Positions 16,601 to 25,250 of a DNA stretch of 64,000 nt are shown piece after piece. Below the pieces are notes generated by a model. The model was not told where the DNA came from. It was given only the letters and a program-made list of their open reading frames with translations, and did no database searches. Position 1 is the first letter of the stretch. Each line of letters opens with the position of its first letter. The position numbers and the translations under genes were made by a program. The stretch comes from an uncultured Burkholderiaceae bacterium (GTDB lineage Bacteria > Pseudomonadota > Gammaproteobacteria > Burkholderiales > Burkholderiaceae_F), in NCBI GenBank assembly GCA_944390675.1, contig CALXQR010000006.1:62001-126000 (forward strand), given 5' to 3'.

Positions 16601-17050
16601 TTACTCAAAGAAAATGCCCGCAGGAAGGGGCACTTTCAGGAAATATGAGAACACCACGGCCACCATCACAACCATGATCACGACCGTCATCAGGTTGTAG
16701 CGCATCGGCACCTTAAGGAAAAGCAGAGAGCCTGCTAAATAAACAACAGTGGCGAGGTAGTAGCCGCAAAAATGCATCAAGATTAAATAGCCTGCGATGG
16801 CTACGAAAACACCGAAAAATTGCTTAGGTAAGAAGCCATTGAAAACAATCGGATAGTCGTTTTCAATGCGGTGATCTTGACGGTATTTGAGGAAGGTGCG
16901 GATGAGATAGAGCGTATTGACGAAAATGAGGGCGGAAATCAAAACCATGGGATAGACTTGCGCAGCCTCTGGCAGATTTAACGTCATTATTAAAAACACG
17001 ATCGCGATCGCGTAGATAATACAGACGACAGGTATGTCAGACTTTTTCAT
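16601..17050 (-). CDS. Tripartite tricarboxylate transporter, small membrane subunit (TctB family)
   Basis: The 149-aa protein has four predicted membrane segments (about 6-22, 30-48, 75-100, 118-143), the size and layout of TctB subunits. It is the first gene of the three-gene transporter operon, 12 nt before the TctA gene. TctB is required for transport but its exact job is unclear. No strong ribosome site is seen before the ATG. A LysR regulator lies nearby but faces another transporter gene. Confidence 0.85.
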   Translation of the reverse strand: MKKSDIPVVCIIYAIAIVFLIMTLNLPEAAQVYPMVLISALIFVNTLYLIRTFLKYRQDHRIENDYPIVFNGFLPKQFFGVFVAIAGYLILMHFCGYYLATVVYLAGSLLFLKVPMRYNLMTVVIMVVMVAVVFSYFLKVPLPAGIFFE

Positions 17051-17279
17051 AGTGATTCAATAAAAAAGTGGCAAGGGTGATATCAAGGCGAGCACGAAGA
17101 GGAACCGATCGGTTCAAATATCGCGATTATCACGAATTGGCAATCAAATATGACACGCCTATGACATTTGCCGACAATTCTATTCACATTTGTGACAAAA
17201 CGTTATGGGAAAAACACTATCCGAAAGTGTAAAAATGTAAATCGGCTCAATGAAAATCAAAAATTATGAAATGAGGGAT

Positions 17280-17354
17280 TGGCGGGGGCACTTGGAATCG
17301 AACCAAGATACCTCGGTTCAGAGCCGAGTACACTAACCATTGTGCTATGCCCCT
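17280..17354 (-). tRNA. tRNA-Gln (anticodon CTG)
   Basis: On the minus strand the sequence folds as a tRNA: anticodon stem CTCGG/CCGAG with loop CTCTGAA (anticodon CTG), T arm CTTGG-TTCGATT-CCAAG, U8-A9 in place, discriminator G and an encoded CCA at 17280-17282. The first acceptor pair is an A-C mismatch, a weak end pair in keeping with glutamine tRNAs. Length is 75 nt. Confidence 0.93.
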
Positions 17355-17482
17355 AAAGACATCTAACGAACGTTAGGGCGAGAATTGTATCAGGTTAAAT
17401 GTACTTTGTGTGTATTTTCAGTGAGATTTTTTCCTCACACTCCCCAAAAAGGACTAAATTTAACAGTAGAGGAGGAAAAACG

Positions 17483-17629
17483 ATGCCCGTTAACAAAACT
17501 GACCTCCGCGATCCGACCGACAAACTCAAAGATCCGTCAAACAGAGAGATCCTGCGCGACATCCTGCCCACGCTCGTTCTATTCCTTGTTGTCTGGTTAT
17601 TGATTATCTCTGGCATCCCTTCAGCCTAG
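17483..17629 (+). CDS. Small single-pass membrane protein (48 aa)
   Basis: A very strong ribosome site (AGAGGAGG, 17467-17474) precedes an ATG opening a 48-codon frame. The first 27 residues are charged (DLRDPTDKLKDPSNREIL); the rest is one hydrophobic segment (LPTLVLFLVVWLLIISGI). It ends 2 nt from the convergent LysR gene. The function is unknown. Strong translation signals and clean topology make it likely to be a real small protein; an upstream in-frame ATG at 17399 lacks such a site. Confidence 0.65.
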   Translation: MPVNKTDLRDPTDKLKDPSNREILRDILPTLVLFLVVWLLIISGIPSA

Positions 17630-17631
17630 GT

Positions 17632-18522
17632 TTAAGCTGCCCCCAGACCCAGCTTGTCTTTATTTTTCTCAATCGTCTTTGCCCACCAGTCAATAATGTC
17701 AGCGCTTACTTCGCCTTGCTTGCTGCGAAGCACGAGCCGCTGGGCTTCCAATTGAAAGGGCGCCTCAATCGTAGTGACGGTTGAGCGGAAAGCCGAGCGA
17801 CCTAATAACAGAAAGTTCGGAAGAATCGTCCAGCCCAGGCCGCGCGCGGCAAGTCCCATAGCCCAAAGACCGCTGTCAATTTCCCAGTGATCCGCGTTAA
17901 TAACATAGGGCGCAGGCGACTCCGGATCTCGGGCGTAGACAACAATCTGGCGGTAACGCCTTAAGTCATCGACCGTCGGGTGCGAAATGGCTGCGAGCGG
18001 ATGGTTCTTGGCAACGACAATAGAAAGGGGAGAGCGGCCCAAAACACGTTCATCGCTTTCGAGCGAGGGCTCTGAAGAAAAGACAAGCGCCAAATTCATG
18101 CCGGTTTTCGTAAAGAACCAACCGGCTTCCGACCCTGAGATATTTTCCACCTGAAGGCGCACCGCGGGAAAGCTTTTGCCGAAAAGCTTCAACAAGTCGA
18201 GCATCACCGGCGCTTCAAGCACCAAATCGATGCCCATATAAATAGAAGGCGTCTGCGCGTCCGAAAGTGCGAGCGCACGCTGCTCCAGGCGATCGGCTTC
18301 CACAAGGACGCGCCTTGCACCCACTAAAAGTTCCCGGCCTTTGGCGGTGAGCACCGGCTTTGGCGTGCGGTCAAAAAGCTTATAGCCAAGCTCGGCTTCA
18401 AAGCCAGCCACATGCATGGATACCACGGACTGCGCGCGTTTCAAGCGTCTGGAAGCTTCCGAAAAAGAACCGGTTTCTGCCACCGCGACAAAGGAACGCA
18501 CCTCATCAATTTTCAAGCCCAT
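17632..18522 (-). CDS. LysR-type transcriptional regulator
   Basis: This 296-aa protein has the LysR winged helix-turn-helix at the N-terminus (VRSFVAVAETGSFSEASRRLKRAQSVVSMHVAGFEAELGYKLFDR), then an effector-binding domain. It is transcribed away from the MFS gene at 18625, the usual layout in which a LysR protein controls its divergent neighbour and itself. A 20-bp inverted repeat in the shared promoter region is a natural binding site. The effector is unknown. Confidence 0.92.
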   Translation of the reverse strand: MGLKIDEVRSFVAVAETGSFSEASRRLKRAQSVVSMHVAGFEAELGYKLFDRTPKPVLTAKGRELLVGARRVLVEADRLEQRALALSDAQTPSIYMGIDLVLEAPVMLDLLKLFGKSFPAVRLQVENISGSEAGWFFTKTGMNLALVFSSEPSLESDERVLGRSPLSIVVAKNHPLAAISHPTVDDLRRYRQIVVYARDPESPAPYVINADHWEIDSGLWAMGLAARGLGWTILPNFLLLGRSAFRSTVTTIEAPFQLEAQRLVLRSKQGEVSADIIDWWAKTIEKNKDKLGLGAA

Positions 18523-18537
18523 AACGAAACCTCTTTC

Positions 18538-18557
18538 TCTATCAATTTATTGATAGA
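18538..18557. promoter_or_regulatory. Inverted-repeat operator for the LysR regulator
   Basis: TCTATCAAT-TT-ATTGATAGA: perfect 9-bp arms with a 2-bp spacer, containing a T-N11-A type core. It lies 16 bp before the lysR start codon and about 68 bp before the divergent MFS gene, the expected place for an autoregulatory and activating LysR site. Confidence 0.65.
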
Positions 18558-18624
18558 TTCTAACTCGTAAATTCGGATTTTTGATGAAATAATTTGTATC
18601 GTCTTAATAAATAATGAGTTTTTT

Positions 18625-19908
18625 ATGGCAGTCAATTCGTTAAAACACAAACCGACGGGCGCCGTGAGCGCTCTGGATCATGACCTCTCGGTTCTGCATA
18701 CTCCAAGCGAAAACAATCCTTTCAGTGAGAAAACCAATGCGGCCAACGCCGCCCGCACGGCATCCGTGAGCCGACTTGAGCTTTGGGCTGCCCGCATCGG
18801 CTTTTTTACGGGAGGTTTTACGGTAGCCTCCTGGGCGCCGCTCATTCCCTTCGTGCAGTCCAACCTCGCCCTTGAACCTTACGTTTTAGGCATTTTGCTT
18901 CTGGGTTTGGGCGTGGGCTCCTTTGTCGGCATGCCCTTGGCCGGCGCCTTAACGCAAAAAGTGGGCGCTCGAAACGCAATCGCCGTATCGGGCCTTGCCT
19001 CGTGCCTCCTTTTGGTTCTCTTGGCGCTGATGCCGGGCTTTTACTTTGAGTGCGCCGCGCTTTTGGCCTATGGTGTGGCGCTCGGCTGCCTGGAAGTGAG
19101 TGTCAACATTTACGGCACTTACCTTGAAAACAAGAAAAAGGGGCGCTTGATGAGCGGTCTGCACGCCGCATACTCCATCGGTGAAGTGGCCTCGGCTGCC
19201 GCGCTCACAGCACTTTTTGTGATGGGCGCTTCGCCCTTGACCGCCGTGGGTACGCTGATGCTTGTCTTATCGATTGCTTTGATCGCTGTTCTTCGCCGTA
19301 TTAAAAACGAACGGATCGCAGCACCTAAGAAAGAAAAGACGGGCAAAGTCTCCTTTAAGCTTACAGGCCCCATCGGCATTTTGGCCGTGATCTGCGGCAT
19401 CATCTTTCTTACCGAAGGCGCGATGCTTGACTGGAGCGCGATTTATCTTCGCGACAACGCAGGCGTTGCCCAGGAAGCAAGCGCCTCAGGTTACACGCTC
19501 TTTGTGATCGCGATGGCGCTCTCGCGTCTTGTGGGTGACCGCCTCACCACGAAACTCGGTCCGCAAACGATTTTGGTAAGCGGCGTTTTGATGATCACGG
19601 TGATGTTGGCCGCCTTGGTCTTCGTCCCGACGCCTGCCGTGGCTTTTGTTTCCCTCTTTGTGATGGGCTTAGGCATCGCCAATTTGGCTCCGATTCTGAT
19701 TTCCGCGGCTTCGCGCAATAAGACAATGGAAAGCGTGAAGGCGATCACGGCCGTGACGACCGTGGGTTACGGCGGCCTGTTGGCCGGTCCCGCATTGATC
19801 GGCGCGATCTCATCGGCGATTTCGTTGCAGGGCGCCTTCTTATTTATCTGCGTGCTCTTGGTCACAGGACTCTTTTTGATTCGCCGCCATCGCGCAGTAT
19901 TTAACTAA
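18625..19908 (+). CDS. MFS transporter, YbjJ-like
   Basis: The 427-aa protein has 12 predicted membrane segments preceded by an unusual hydrophilic N-terminal extension of about 50 residues before RLELWAARIGFFTGGF. The sequence (GILLLGLGVGSFVGMPLAGAL, SVNIYGTYLENKKKGRLMSGLHAAYSIGE) fits the YbjJ/FucP-like branch of the major facilitator superfamily. It is an inner-membrane carrier of unknown substrate, likely controlled by the divergent LysR protein. A strong terminator follows about 30 nt after the stop. Confidence 0.85.
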   Translation: MAVNSLKHKPTGAVSALDHDLSVLHTPSENNPFSEKTNAANAARTASVSRLELWAARIGFFTGGFTVASWAPLIPFVQSNLALEPYVLGILLLGLGVGSFVGMPLAGALTQKVGARNAIAVSGLASCLLLVLLALMPGFYFECAALLAYGVALGCLEVSVNIYGTYLENKKKGRLMSGLHAAYSIGEVASAAALTALFVMGASPLTAVGTLMLVLSIALIAVLRRIKNERIAAPKKEKTGKVSFKLTGPIGILAVICGIIFLTEGAMLDWSAIYLRDNAGVAQEASASGYTLFVIAMALSRLVGDRLTTKLGPQTILVSGVLMITVMLAALVFVPTPAVAFVSLFVMGLGIANLAPILISAASRNKTMESVKAITAVTTVGYGGLLAGPALIGAISSAISLQGAFLFICVLLVTGLFLIRRHRAVFN

Positions 19909-19939
19909 AAAACCATACAGACTTGCTTGTCATTGCATT

Positions 19940-19970
19940 AGCCGGGTTTTCTTCTGAACCCGGCTTTTTT
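19940..19970 (+). terminator. Rho-independent terminator after the YbjJ-like MFS gene
   Basis: AGCCGGGTT and AACCCGGCT pair perfectly around an 8-nt loop and are followed by TTTTTT. Confidence 0.9.
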
Positions 19971-20159
19971 ATATGGAACTCACTTTTCAGTATCAATTAA
20001 TAAAAAATTATTCTCACAAGATTTTAATTCTGTTATAAAAACAAAATAATTGCCTTCTTTTTACACAGTACGCATATATTTTGCGCGCTCAAAGAATCTT
20101 GCGAGTTCCTAAATTTGTAAAATCTCCGCATTTGAATAAAAAATTATGGAGATGTGCCC

Positions 20160-21662
20160 ATGGAAATCAACGCATTGCTTATGCACGCCAAAGACAATAT
20201 TGTGGTTTGTGTTAAGGATGTTGCCCGCGGATCAGAGGTGATCTTTCAAAAAGATGGAAAAATCTGCACGCTTACCGCTCAAAATGACATTCCTGCCTGC
20301 CACAAAGTCGCCATTGTACCGATCGCTCAAGATGCTCCGGTATTAAAGTACGGCGAACGAATCGGGCTCATGAATTGCGCGGTGGAAGTGGGGCAACTTG
20401 TTGATCACAACAATATTCGCTGCATCCCTCGCGATTACGAAAGCGAGATGGTGGAAGAAACAGATGAAGAGCTTCCTGAATTCGTTCGCACCAAAACCGG
20501 CGTCAAGTTCTGGGGTTACCGCCGCACTGAAGGCCGCCCCGGCATCCGCAACCACATCTTGATTTTGCCGGGCTGCGCCTGCGGCAGCGAAACCGCGCGC
20601 ATTGTGGCTAGCCAAGTCAAGGGCGCCGTCAATATTGTCTTTAATACCGGCTGCTCGGACGTTGCCGCCAACACCGCCATGTCGCAAAAGGTTTTGACCG
20701 GCTTTGCCTGTAACCCCAATGTCTACGGCGTTGTCATCATTGGTCTTGGCTGCGAAACGGTGGGGCACAAACTTTTGCGTGAAAAGATTCAAGCAATGAC
20801 TTCCAAACCTGTGGTCTCCTTTGGCATCCAGGAAGAAGGCGGCACACTCAAAACAATTGAAAAGGCGGTGCGCGCCGCGCGCGACATGGCCGCAGAAGCC
20901 GGTCAGCAGCAAAAAGAACTCTTTGATATCAGCGAGCTCTTAATGGGTATTGAATGTGGGGGATCGGATGCCACCTCCGGCATTGCGAGCAACCCTGCCG
21001 TGGGCGAATTAAGCGATATTTTGGTCGATTACGGCGCGACAACAATTCTTAGCGAATCGATTGAATGGATCGGCGGTGAACACGTGGTCGCCCAACGAGC
21101 AGCAACCTCCAAGATTCATAACCAGATCATCAAAATCTGCAGCGACTACGAAGATCACCTCAAGGCTGCAGGCCAAGACTGCCGCGCGGGTCAGCCCACG
21201 CCGGGCAATAAGGCGGGCGGTCTTTCCACGCTTGATGAAAAGAGCCTCGGCTGCATCCGCAAGGGCGGCACCCGTCCCATCCGTGAAGCGCTTTTGCAGG
21301 CAGAGCGCCCGAGCCAAGAAGGCGCGCTTGTCATGGACACCGCGGGCTACGATATCTCTTCTGTGACCTCCATGGTCGCCGCGGGCTGCCAAGTGGTTAT
21401 TTTCACTACGGGCCGCGGCACACCTACGGGCAACGCCATTGCACCGGTGATGAAGGTGACTGCCAATGAAAGAACGTACCGCTGCATGGAAGACAACATG
21501 GACTATGACCTCTCGCCCATCGTGCGGGGAGAGAAGACCTATCAGGAAATGGGGGCGGAACTTTTTGATGAGATCGTCGCCATTGCCAACGGCAAACTCA
21601 CAAAGGCCGAAGCCTACGGCTTTTCTGATATCGCCGTCGATCACGTCTGCCGCTACGTCTAA
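20160..21662 (+). CDS. UxaA-family hydrolyase (altronate/galactarate dehydratase type)
   Basis: The 500-aa protein combines an N-terminal SAF-type domain (about 1-90) with the large UxaA catalytic domain, starting at FWGYRRTEGRPGIRNHILILPGC. Conserved Cys residues and IECGGSDATSGIASNPAVG are typical of this metal-dependent family, which dehydrates altronate, galactarate or related sugar acids. The exact substrate is not clear, and no uronate genes sit beside it. ATG 20160 was chosen over GTG 20154 because GGAG at 20148-20151 has proper spacing only to the ATG. It is probably monocistronic, with a strong terminator after it. Confidence 0.9.
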   Translation: MEINALLMHAKDNIVVCVKDVARGSEVIFQKDGKICTLTAQNDIPACHKVAIVPIAQDAPVLKYGERIGLMNCAVEVGQLVDHNNIRCIPRDYESEMVEETDEELPEFVRTKTGVKFWGYRRTEGRPGIRNHILILPGCACGSETARIVASQVKGAVNIVFNTGCSDVAANTAMSQKVLTGFACNPNVYGVVIIGLGCETVGHKLLREKIQAMTSKPVVSFGIQEEGGTLKTIEKAVRAARDMAAEAGQQQKELFDISELLMGIECGGSDATSGIASNPAVGELSDILVDYGATTILSESIEWIGGEHVVAQRAATSKIHNQIIKICSDYEDHLKAAGQDCRAGQPTPGNKAGGLSTLDEKSLGCIRKGGTRPIREALLQAERPSQEGALVMDTAGYDISSVTSMVAAGCQVVIFTTGRGTPTGNAIAPVMKVTANERTYRCMEDNMDYDLSPIVRGEKTYQEMGAELFDEIVAIANGKLTKAEAYGFSDIAVDHVCRYV

Positions 21663-21716
21663 CATCAAAGCGATATACAAGGCGGTTTAAACGCCGCCTT
21701 CAAAACAACTCCCAAC

Positions 21717-21760
21717 ACTCCTGCTTGCAAAACAAACCGCAAGCAGGAGTTTTCTTTTTG
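21717..21760 (+). terminator. Rho-independent terminator after the UxaA-type gene
   Basis: Perfect 12-bp stem ACTCCTGCTTGC / GCAAGCAGGAGT with a 10-nt loop, followed by TTTTCTTTTT. A second smaller hairpin (AAGGCGG/CCGCCTT, about 21679-21700) lies just before it. Confidence 0.93.
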
Positions 21761-21906
21761 TTACGAATAAGTCCGGCTTGAGACAGAATCCGTCAATTTT
21801 TCGGCAAAGCTGTAGAAGTTTCTCCAAACAATTTCGAAGACAATAAAAATTAAGAAGAGTCCAACGATCAGTTTCTTTTGATCGGACGATTTAAAGGAGT
21901 TACTAG

Positions 21907-22326
21907 ATGAAACTGAAATATGTTCTTCCTGTTTTAATCGGAACATGTTTTTGGGGAACGGCTATGGCAGAAACAATTGAAATGGTGATCGGTGATAACG
22001 TCTATCCGGTTGAACTCAATGATCATGATGCGGCGCGAGATCTCACCGCCAGACTTCCGATGACAGTCACCTTTGAAAATTTCGGCTCCACCGAACGCAT
22101 CGCTTATCTGAAGACCCCCTTAAAACTCGGCAAAGCGCCGACATCAACGGATCCCGTCACAGGCGACTTCGCTTATTACATTCCATGGGGCAACCTCTGC
22201 GTGTTTGTTAAGGATTTCAGACATTCTCCCGATCTGGTGCCGATGGGCAAGATGTCCATGGGAGCGGTGAACGCCCTCAAAGCAAGCGGGGATAATCCAG
22301 TAACTTTTCGCGTTAAAACGAATTAA
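21907..22326 (+). CDS. Periplasmic cyclophilin-like fold protein
   Basis: The 139-aa protein has a signal peptide (MKLKYVLPVLIGTCFWGTAMA) and a small beta-rich domain resembling the bacterial cyclophilin-like fold family (ETIEMVIGDNVYPVELNDHDAARDLTARLP...YYIPWGNLCVF). Proline isomerase activity is not established for this family. AAAGGAG precedes the ATG at good spacing. It is followed 18 nt later by a Tat-exported DUF362 protein, so the two likely form an operon acting outside the cytoplasm. A small hairpin (CGATCA/TGATCG, 21865-21884) lies in its leader. Confidence 0.8.
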   Translation: MKLKYVLPVLIGTCFWGTAMAETIEMVIGDNVYPVELNDHDAARDLTARLPMTVTFENFGSTERIAYLKTPLKLGKAPTSTDPVTGDFAYYIPWGNLCVFVKDFRHSPDLVPMGKMSMGAVNALKASGDNPVTFRVKTN

Positions 22327-22344
22327 AAATATAGAGGTAACCCC

Positions 22345-23322
22345 ATGAAAAGACGGAACTTTTTGAAAACTTCAGCCCTTCTTGCGGGATCCGCAACGCT
22401 TCCCAACCTTGCCTGGAGCGCTCAAAGTTCAGACGGGCCCCTTGGTTATCCGCTCACGCACCGCGTGACCGATGCAAAAGCACCCGCCGTCTATTTTGTG
22501 CCTGCTGTTGACGGAGCGGCTCTGGTTCGCCTCTACGACGCGCTTGGGCAAAAGCGTATCGGTAAAGTCGGTATCAAAATGACATTTGAAACGCCGGGCG
22601 GTCCGCACTTGGATCCGCAGCTTGTGAAAGCGTTGGCTGATCACACAAAAGCTACGCTTATTGAGAACAACTGCTATCCGCCGCGCGATACCACGCAAAA
22701 GCATCTTGAAGTCGCCCGCAGCAACGGCTTTGATGAAACAATTGCGCCGATTGATATTTTGGATTCAGACGGGCACATGGATTTGCCGGTTTCCAAGGGC
22801 TACCACTTAAAGTTCGCTCGCACAGGAAGCCACTTTGCCAATTACGACACCTTGATTTCCATGGTTCGCTTCAAAGCGCATTACCTGGACTTCTACGGCG
22901 GCACGCTCAAAAACCTCTCCATTTGCATGGGAACAGGTGTGGAAGGAAAGTGTCTCGTGCACAGTGCCGGCGAAGTGATGGATTACTTTTCTTCTCGCGA
23001 CGACAAAACGACCTGCGAGGCTATGTCTGATGCGGTGAAAGCCGCCATGGAAGCAAAACAGGGGAGGTGGGTGTTCATCAATGTGATCGATGCCTTTGAA
23101 CCTGAAGACAGTTGCGAGGGGATTAAGAATCTCGGCAATATCGGCATGCTCGCCGGTTTTGATCCGGTCGCTGTCGATCAGGCTGCCATCGACATGACTT
23201 TCGGCGCCGCGCCTAATGCACAAGTACGGGCACAGTGGGAAGAGCGGCATTCCACGATGCTCACAGCCATTGCCGAAGCAAACGGCGTGGGAAGCACTCA
23301 TTACAGGCTGGTTAAGATTTAA
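22345..23322 (+). CDS. Tat-exported DUF362-domain protein
   Basis: The 325-aa protein begins MKRRNFLKTSALLAGSATLP, a twin-arginine (RRNFLK) signal peptide, which suggests export of a folded and perhaps cofactor-bearing protein. The body matches DUF362 (PAVYFVPAVDG..., GKVGIKMTFETPGG, ...). DUF362 proteins are often linked with iron-sulfur redox proteins, but no ferredoxin-type cysteine cluster is seen here. It is the second gene of a two-gene operon with the cyclophilin-like protein. The role is unknown. Confidence 0.85.
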   Translation: MKRRNFLKTSALLAGSATLPNLAWSAQSSDGPLGYPLTHRVTDAKAPAVYFVPAVDGAALVRLYDALGQKRIGKVGIKMTFETPGGPHLDPQLVKALADHTKATLIENNCYPPRDTTQKHLEVARSNGFDETIAPIDILDSDGHMDLPVSKGYHLKFARTGSHFANYDTLISMVRFKAHYLDFYGGTLKNLSICMGTGVEGKCLVHSAGEVMDYFSSRDDKTTCEAMSDAVKAAMEAKQGRWVFINVIDAFEPEDSCEGIKNLGNIGMLAGFDPVAVDQAAIDMTFGAAPNAQVRAQWEERHSTMLTAIAEANGVGSTHYRLVKI

Positions 23323-23353
23323 TTTCTGAAGTCTTAATTTTCTGAAAAAAACT

Positions 23354-23405
23354 AACTGAGATTGAATAGCTATACCAATGTTATTTAATCTCAGTTTTTT
23401 ATTTT
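23354..23405 (+). terminator. Terminator after the DUF362 gene
   Basis: AACTGAGATT (23354-23363) pairs perfectly with AATCTCAGTT (23387-23396), followed by TTTTATTTT. The loop is 23 nt. Confidence 0.8.
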
Positions 23406-23580
23406 GAATTTATCAAAATTTCAATACTGTTTTCCGACTCCTAACGCATCTACATTCATCTTCAGCTCTACTTGAATTACGGCCTTTTTGCTCAATAAAA
23501 AGGCAATACTCACAGAAGTTTTGCAACAAAAAACTTGAACTATTTTTTAAGAATTTCTGCAAGAAGAAATTAGCTAAAAT

Positions 23581-23723
23581 GCCGTGTCCGCTTGAAACGA
23601 AGGAGGCGTTTTGAGCGAGGGATTGGCCGTTTGCCAGTGTCGGTCAATCATCGTTGGGAATCGGTTCCAACGGTTGATAACAAAGCCGGAAAAACTTACG
23701 GCCCAGGTGCTGTAACACTAAGG
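23581..23723 (+). ncRNA. Structured non-coding region upstream of tnpB (unassigned)
   Basis: No gene lies between 23323 and 23886, but this part folds densely. GGCCGT (23625-23630) pairs with ACGGCC (23698-23703), enclosing CGTTGG/CCAACG (23652-23672) extended by ATCA/TGAT. A second hairpin GCCC/GGGC (23701-23720) holds GTG-CTGTAA-CAC. About 50 nt further on, a near 15-nt direct repeat (TTTAGTGCTTC-GTAC) occurs about 23785-23815. IS605-type elements are known for structured guide RNAs, but for TnpB these lie 3', so this may be another RNA, the element's left end, or a remnant. The family was not recognised and the orientation is assumed. Confidence 0.4.
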
Positions 23724-23886
23724 GCTAGAAACTGTTAAAAATAACCTGCCTGAACCTACTTTAATCTAATCAAAGAAGTAAGTTTTAGTGCTTCGTACTT
23801 TAGTGCTTCAGTACTTTACTGATGCCAATTGAAAAAGCTAAAATCTGCCTCTGAAGTCACTCAGTACAAACAGAAACTCAGAGCAC

Positions 23887-25008
23887 ATGGTAATTCATCG
23901 AGCCCATAAAATCGAGCTCATTGTCAATGAGAAGCAGGAGCTGTATTTGAAGAAAGCGGTTGGCTGTGCCCGATTTGCCTTCAATTGGGCATTGAATGAA
24001 TGGATCGAAGAGTATGAAGCCTATAAAAAAGATCCGACACAACCGAAACCCAATCAATACAGTATTCGTCGCAAACTCAATGCCATCAAACGTGAACAGT
24101 TTCCCTGGATGATGGAAGTGACCAAATGCGCCGTGCAGATGGCCATCATCCAATTAGGACAAGCGTTTGCGAATTTTTGGAAAAACCCCGAGCACTTCAA
24201 GTTCCCAAAATTCAAAAAGAAATACGTCTCTGACAGTTTCACAATCTCCAATGACCAATTTGAAGTCAAAGGTTCACGCATCCGTATACCGAAATTAGGT
24301 TGGGTGCGGATGCGTGAGCCGTTGCGATTCAAAGAAGCTAAACTGCTTTGGGCAACGGTCTCGCGACGCGGCAAACGGTGGTACGTGAGCCTGTCGTGTG
24401 AACTCACTGATCTCAGTCACTTAAAACCGGCTAAAAACCAAGGCACGGTGGGAGTGGACTTGGGGGTGAAGTCACTGGCGGTGCTCTCGAACCATAAGAG
24501 GTTTGAAGCGTTGCAGCCTTTAAAGAAAAGTCTGTCAAAGCTTAGGCGGCTGCAAAGAAAGCTTGCCCGAAGCGAGAAAGGCAGTAAAAACCGTATCAAG
24601 TTGGTATTGGAGATCGGTGAGTTGCATCGCAAGATTTTCAACTACCGACAGAATGCTTTACATCAGCTGACGAACTATCTGACCACTCACTTTTCACGGA
24701 TCGTGATTGAAGATTTGAACGTGAGTGGAATGTTGAAAAACAGGAAACTGGCTCGTTGCATAGCTGACGTGGGTTTTTATGAATTTCGGCGTCAACTGGG
24801 GTACAAAGCCGAGCAAAGAGGCTGCGAAGTGATCGTAGCGGATCGCTATTTTGCGAGCTCGAAGACCTGCGGTTATTGCGGTCAGAAGCATGAAGAGTTA
24901 AAGCTTTCAGACAGACGGTGGAAATGTGCGCATTGTGGATCGGAGATCAAGGATCGAGACTTCAATGCGGCGATTAATTTAAGACGATATACCGAGCGGC
25001 CGGGCTGA
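23887..25008 (+). CDS. tnpB: TnpB RNA-guided nuclease (IS605/IS1341 type), solitary
   Basis: The 373-aa TnpB is complete: N-terminal helix-turn-helix region, RuvC-I GVDLGVKSLAV (Asp191), RuvC-II VIEDLNVSGM (Glu275), zinc finger CGYCG...CAHCG, and RuvC-III KDRDFNAAINL (Asp358). All three catalytic acids are present, so it should be an active omega-RNA-guided DNA nuclease. No tnpA transposase is near, so the element cannot move alone and may be retained through homing or domestication. The start at 23887 fits the usual N-terminus. It lies between the DUF362 gene and an MFS gene. Confidence 0.93.
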   Translation: MVIHRAHKIELIVNEKQELYLKKAVGCARFAFNWALNEWIEEYEAYKKDPTQPKPNQYSIRRKLNAIKREQFPWMMEVTKCAVQMAIIQLGQAFANFWKNPEHFKFPKFKKKYVSDSFTISNDQFEVKGSRIRIPKLGWVRMREPLRFKEAKLLWATVSRRGKRWYVSLSCELTDLSHLKPAKNQGTVGVDLGVKSLAVLSNHKRFEALQPLKKSLSKLRRLQRKLARSEKGSKNRIKLVLEIGELHRKIFNYRQNALHQLTNYLTTHFSRIVIEDLNVSGMLKNRKLARCIADVGFYEFRRQLGYKAEQRGCEVIVADRYFASSKTCGYCGQKHEELKLSDRRWKCAHCGSEIKDRDFNAAINLRRYTERPG

Positions 25009-25204
25009 TTTTGATGAGTCCGACTGTGCCGTGAGTTACACGGTGAACGCCTTTGCCTGCCGAGAAAGGGAGAAAACTCGGAACGTGACCCGAGGCAGGC
25101 CTGAAAGATTCCCGCAAAGGAGTGTTTCGGTGAGAGATGAGCGCTGGCTTTGGAGTGATCTGAAGTGAAACTCATCCCGATGATGGAGGAAGAAAAACCC
25201 GAAA
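25009..25204 (+). ncRNA. Candidate omega-RNA region of the TnpB element
   Basis: The roughly 200 nt after tnpB contain nested stems: CCGTG/CACGG (25029-25043), and GCCTGCC/GGCAGGC (25055-25100) enclosing CCGAG/CTCGG (25060-25081). TnpB guide RNAs start near the 3' end of tnpB and run to the right end of the element, with the guide beyond it. Boundaries are approximate; the RNA may begin inside tnpB. Confidence 0.5.
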
Positions 25205-25235
25205 TTGAGTAGGTATTTTGAGTATAACTACTCAA
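25205..25235. mobile_element. Probable right-end hairpin of the TnpB element
   Basis: TTGAGTAG (25205-25212) and CTACTCAA (25228-25235) form a perfect 8-bp hairpin with a 15-nt loop, the type of subterminal hairpin found at IS200/IS605 ends. It stops 15 bp before the stop codon of the convergent MFS gene, so the element inserted right at that gene's 3' edge. No left-end partner could be fixed. Confidence 0.5.
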
Positions 25236-25250
25236 CTTCAGGTAGGTTTT

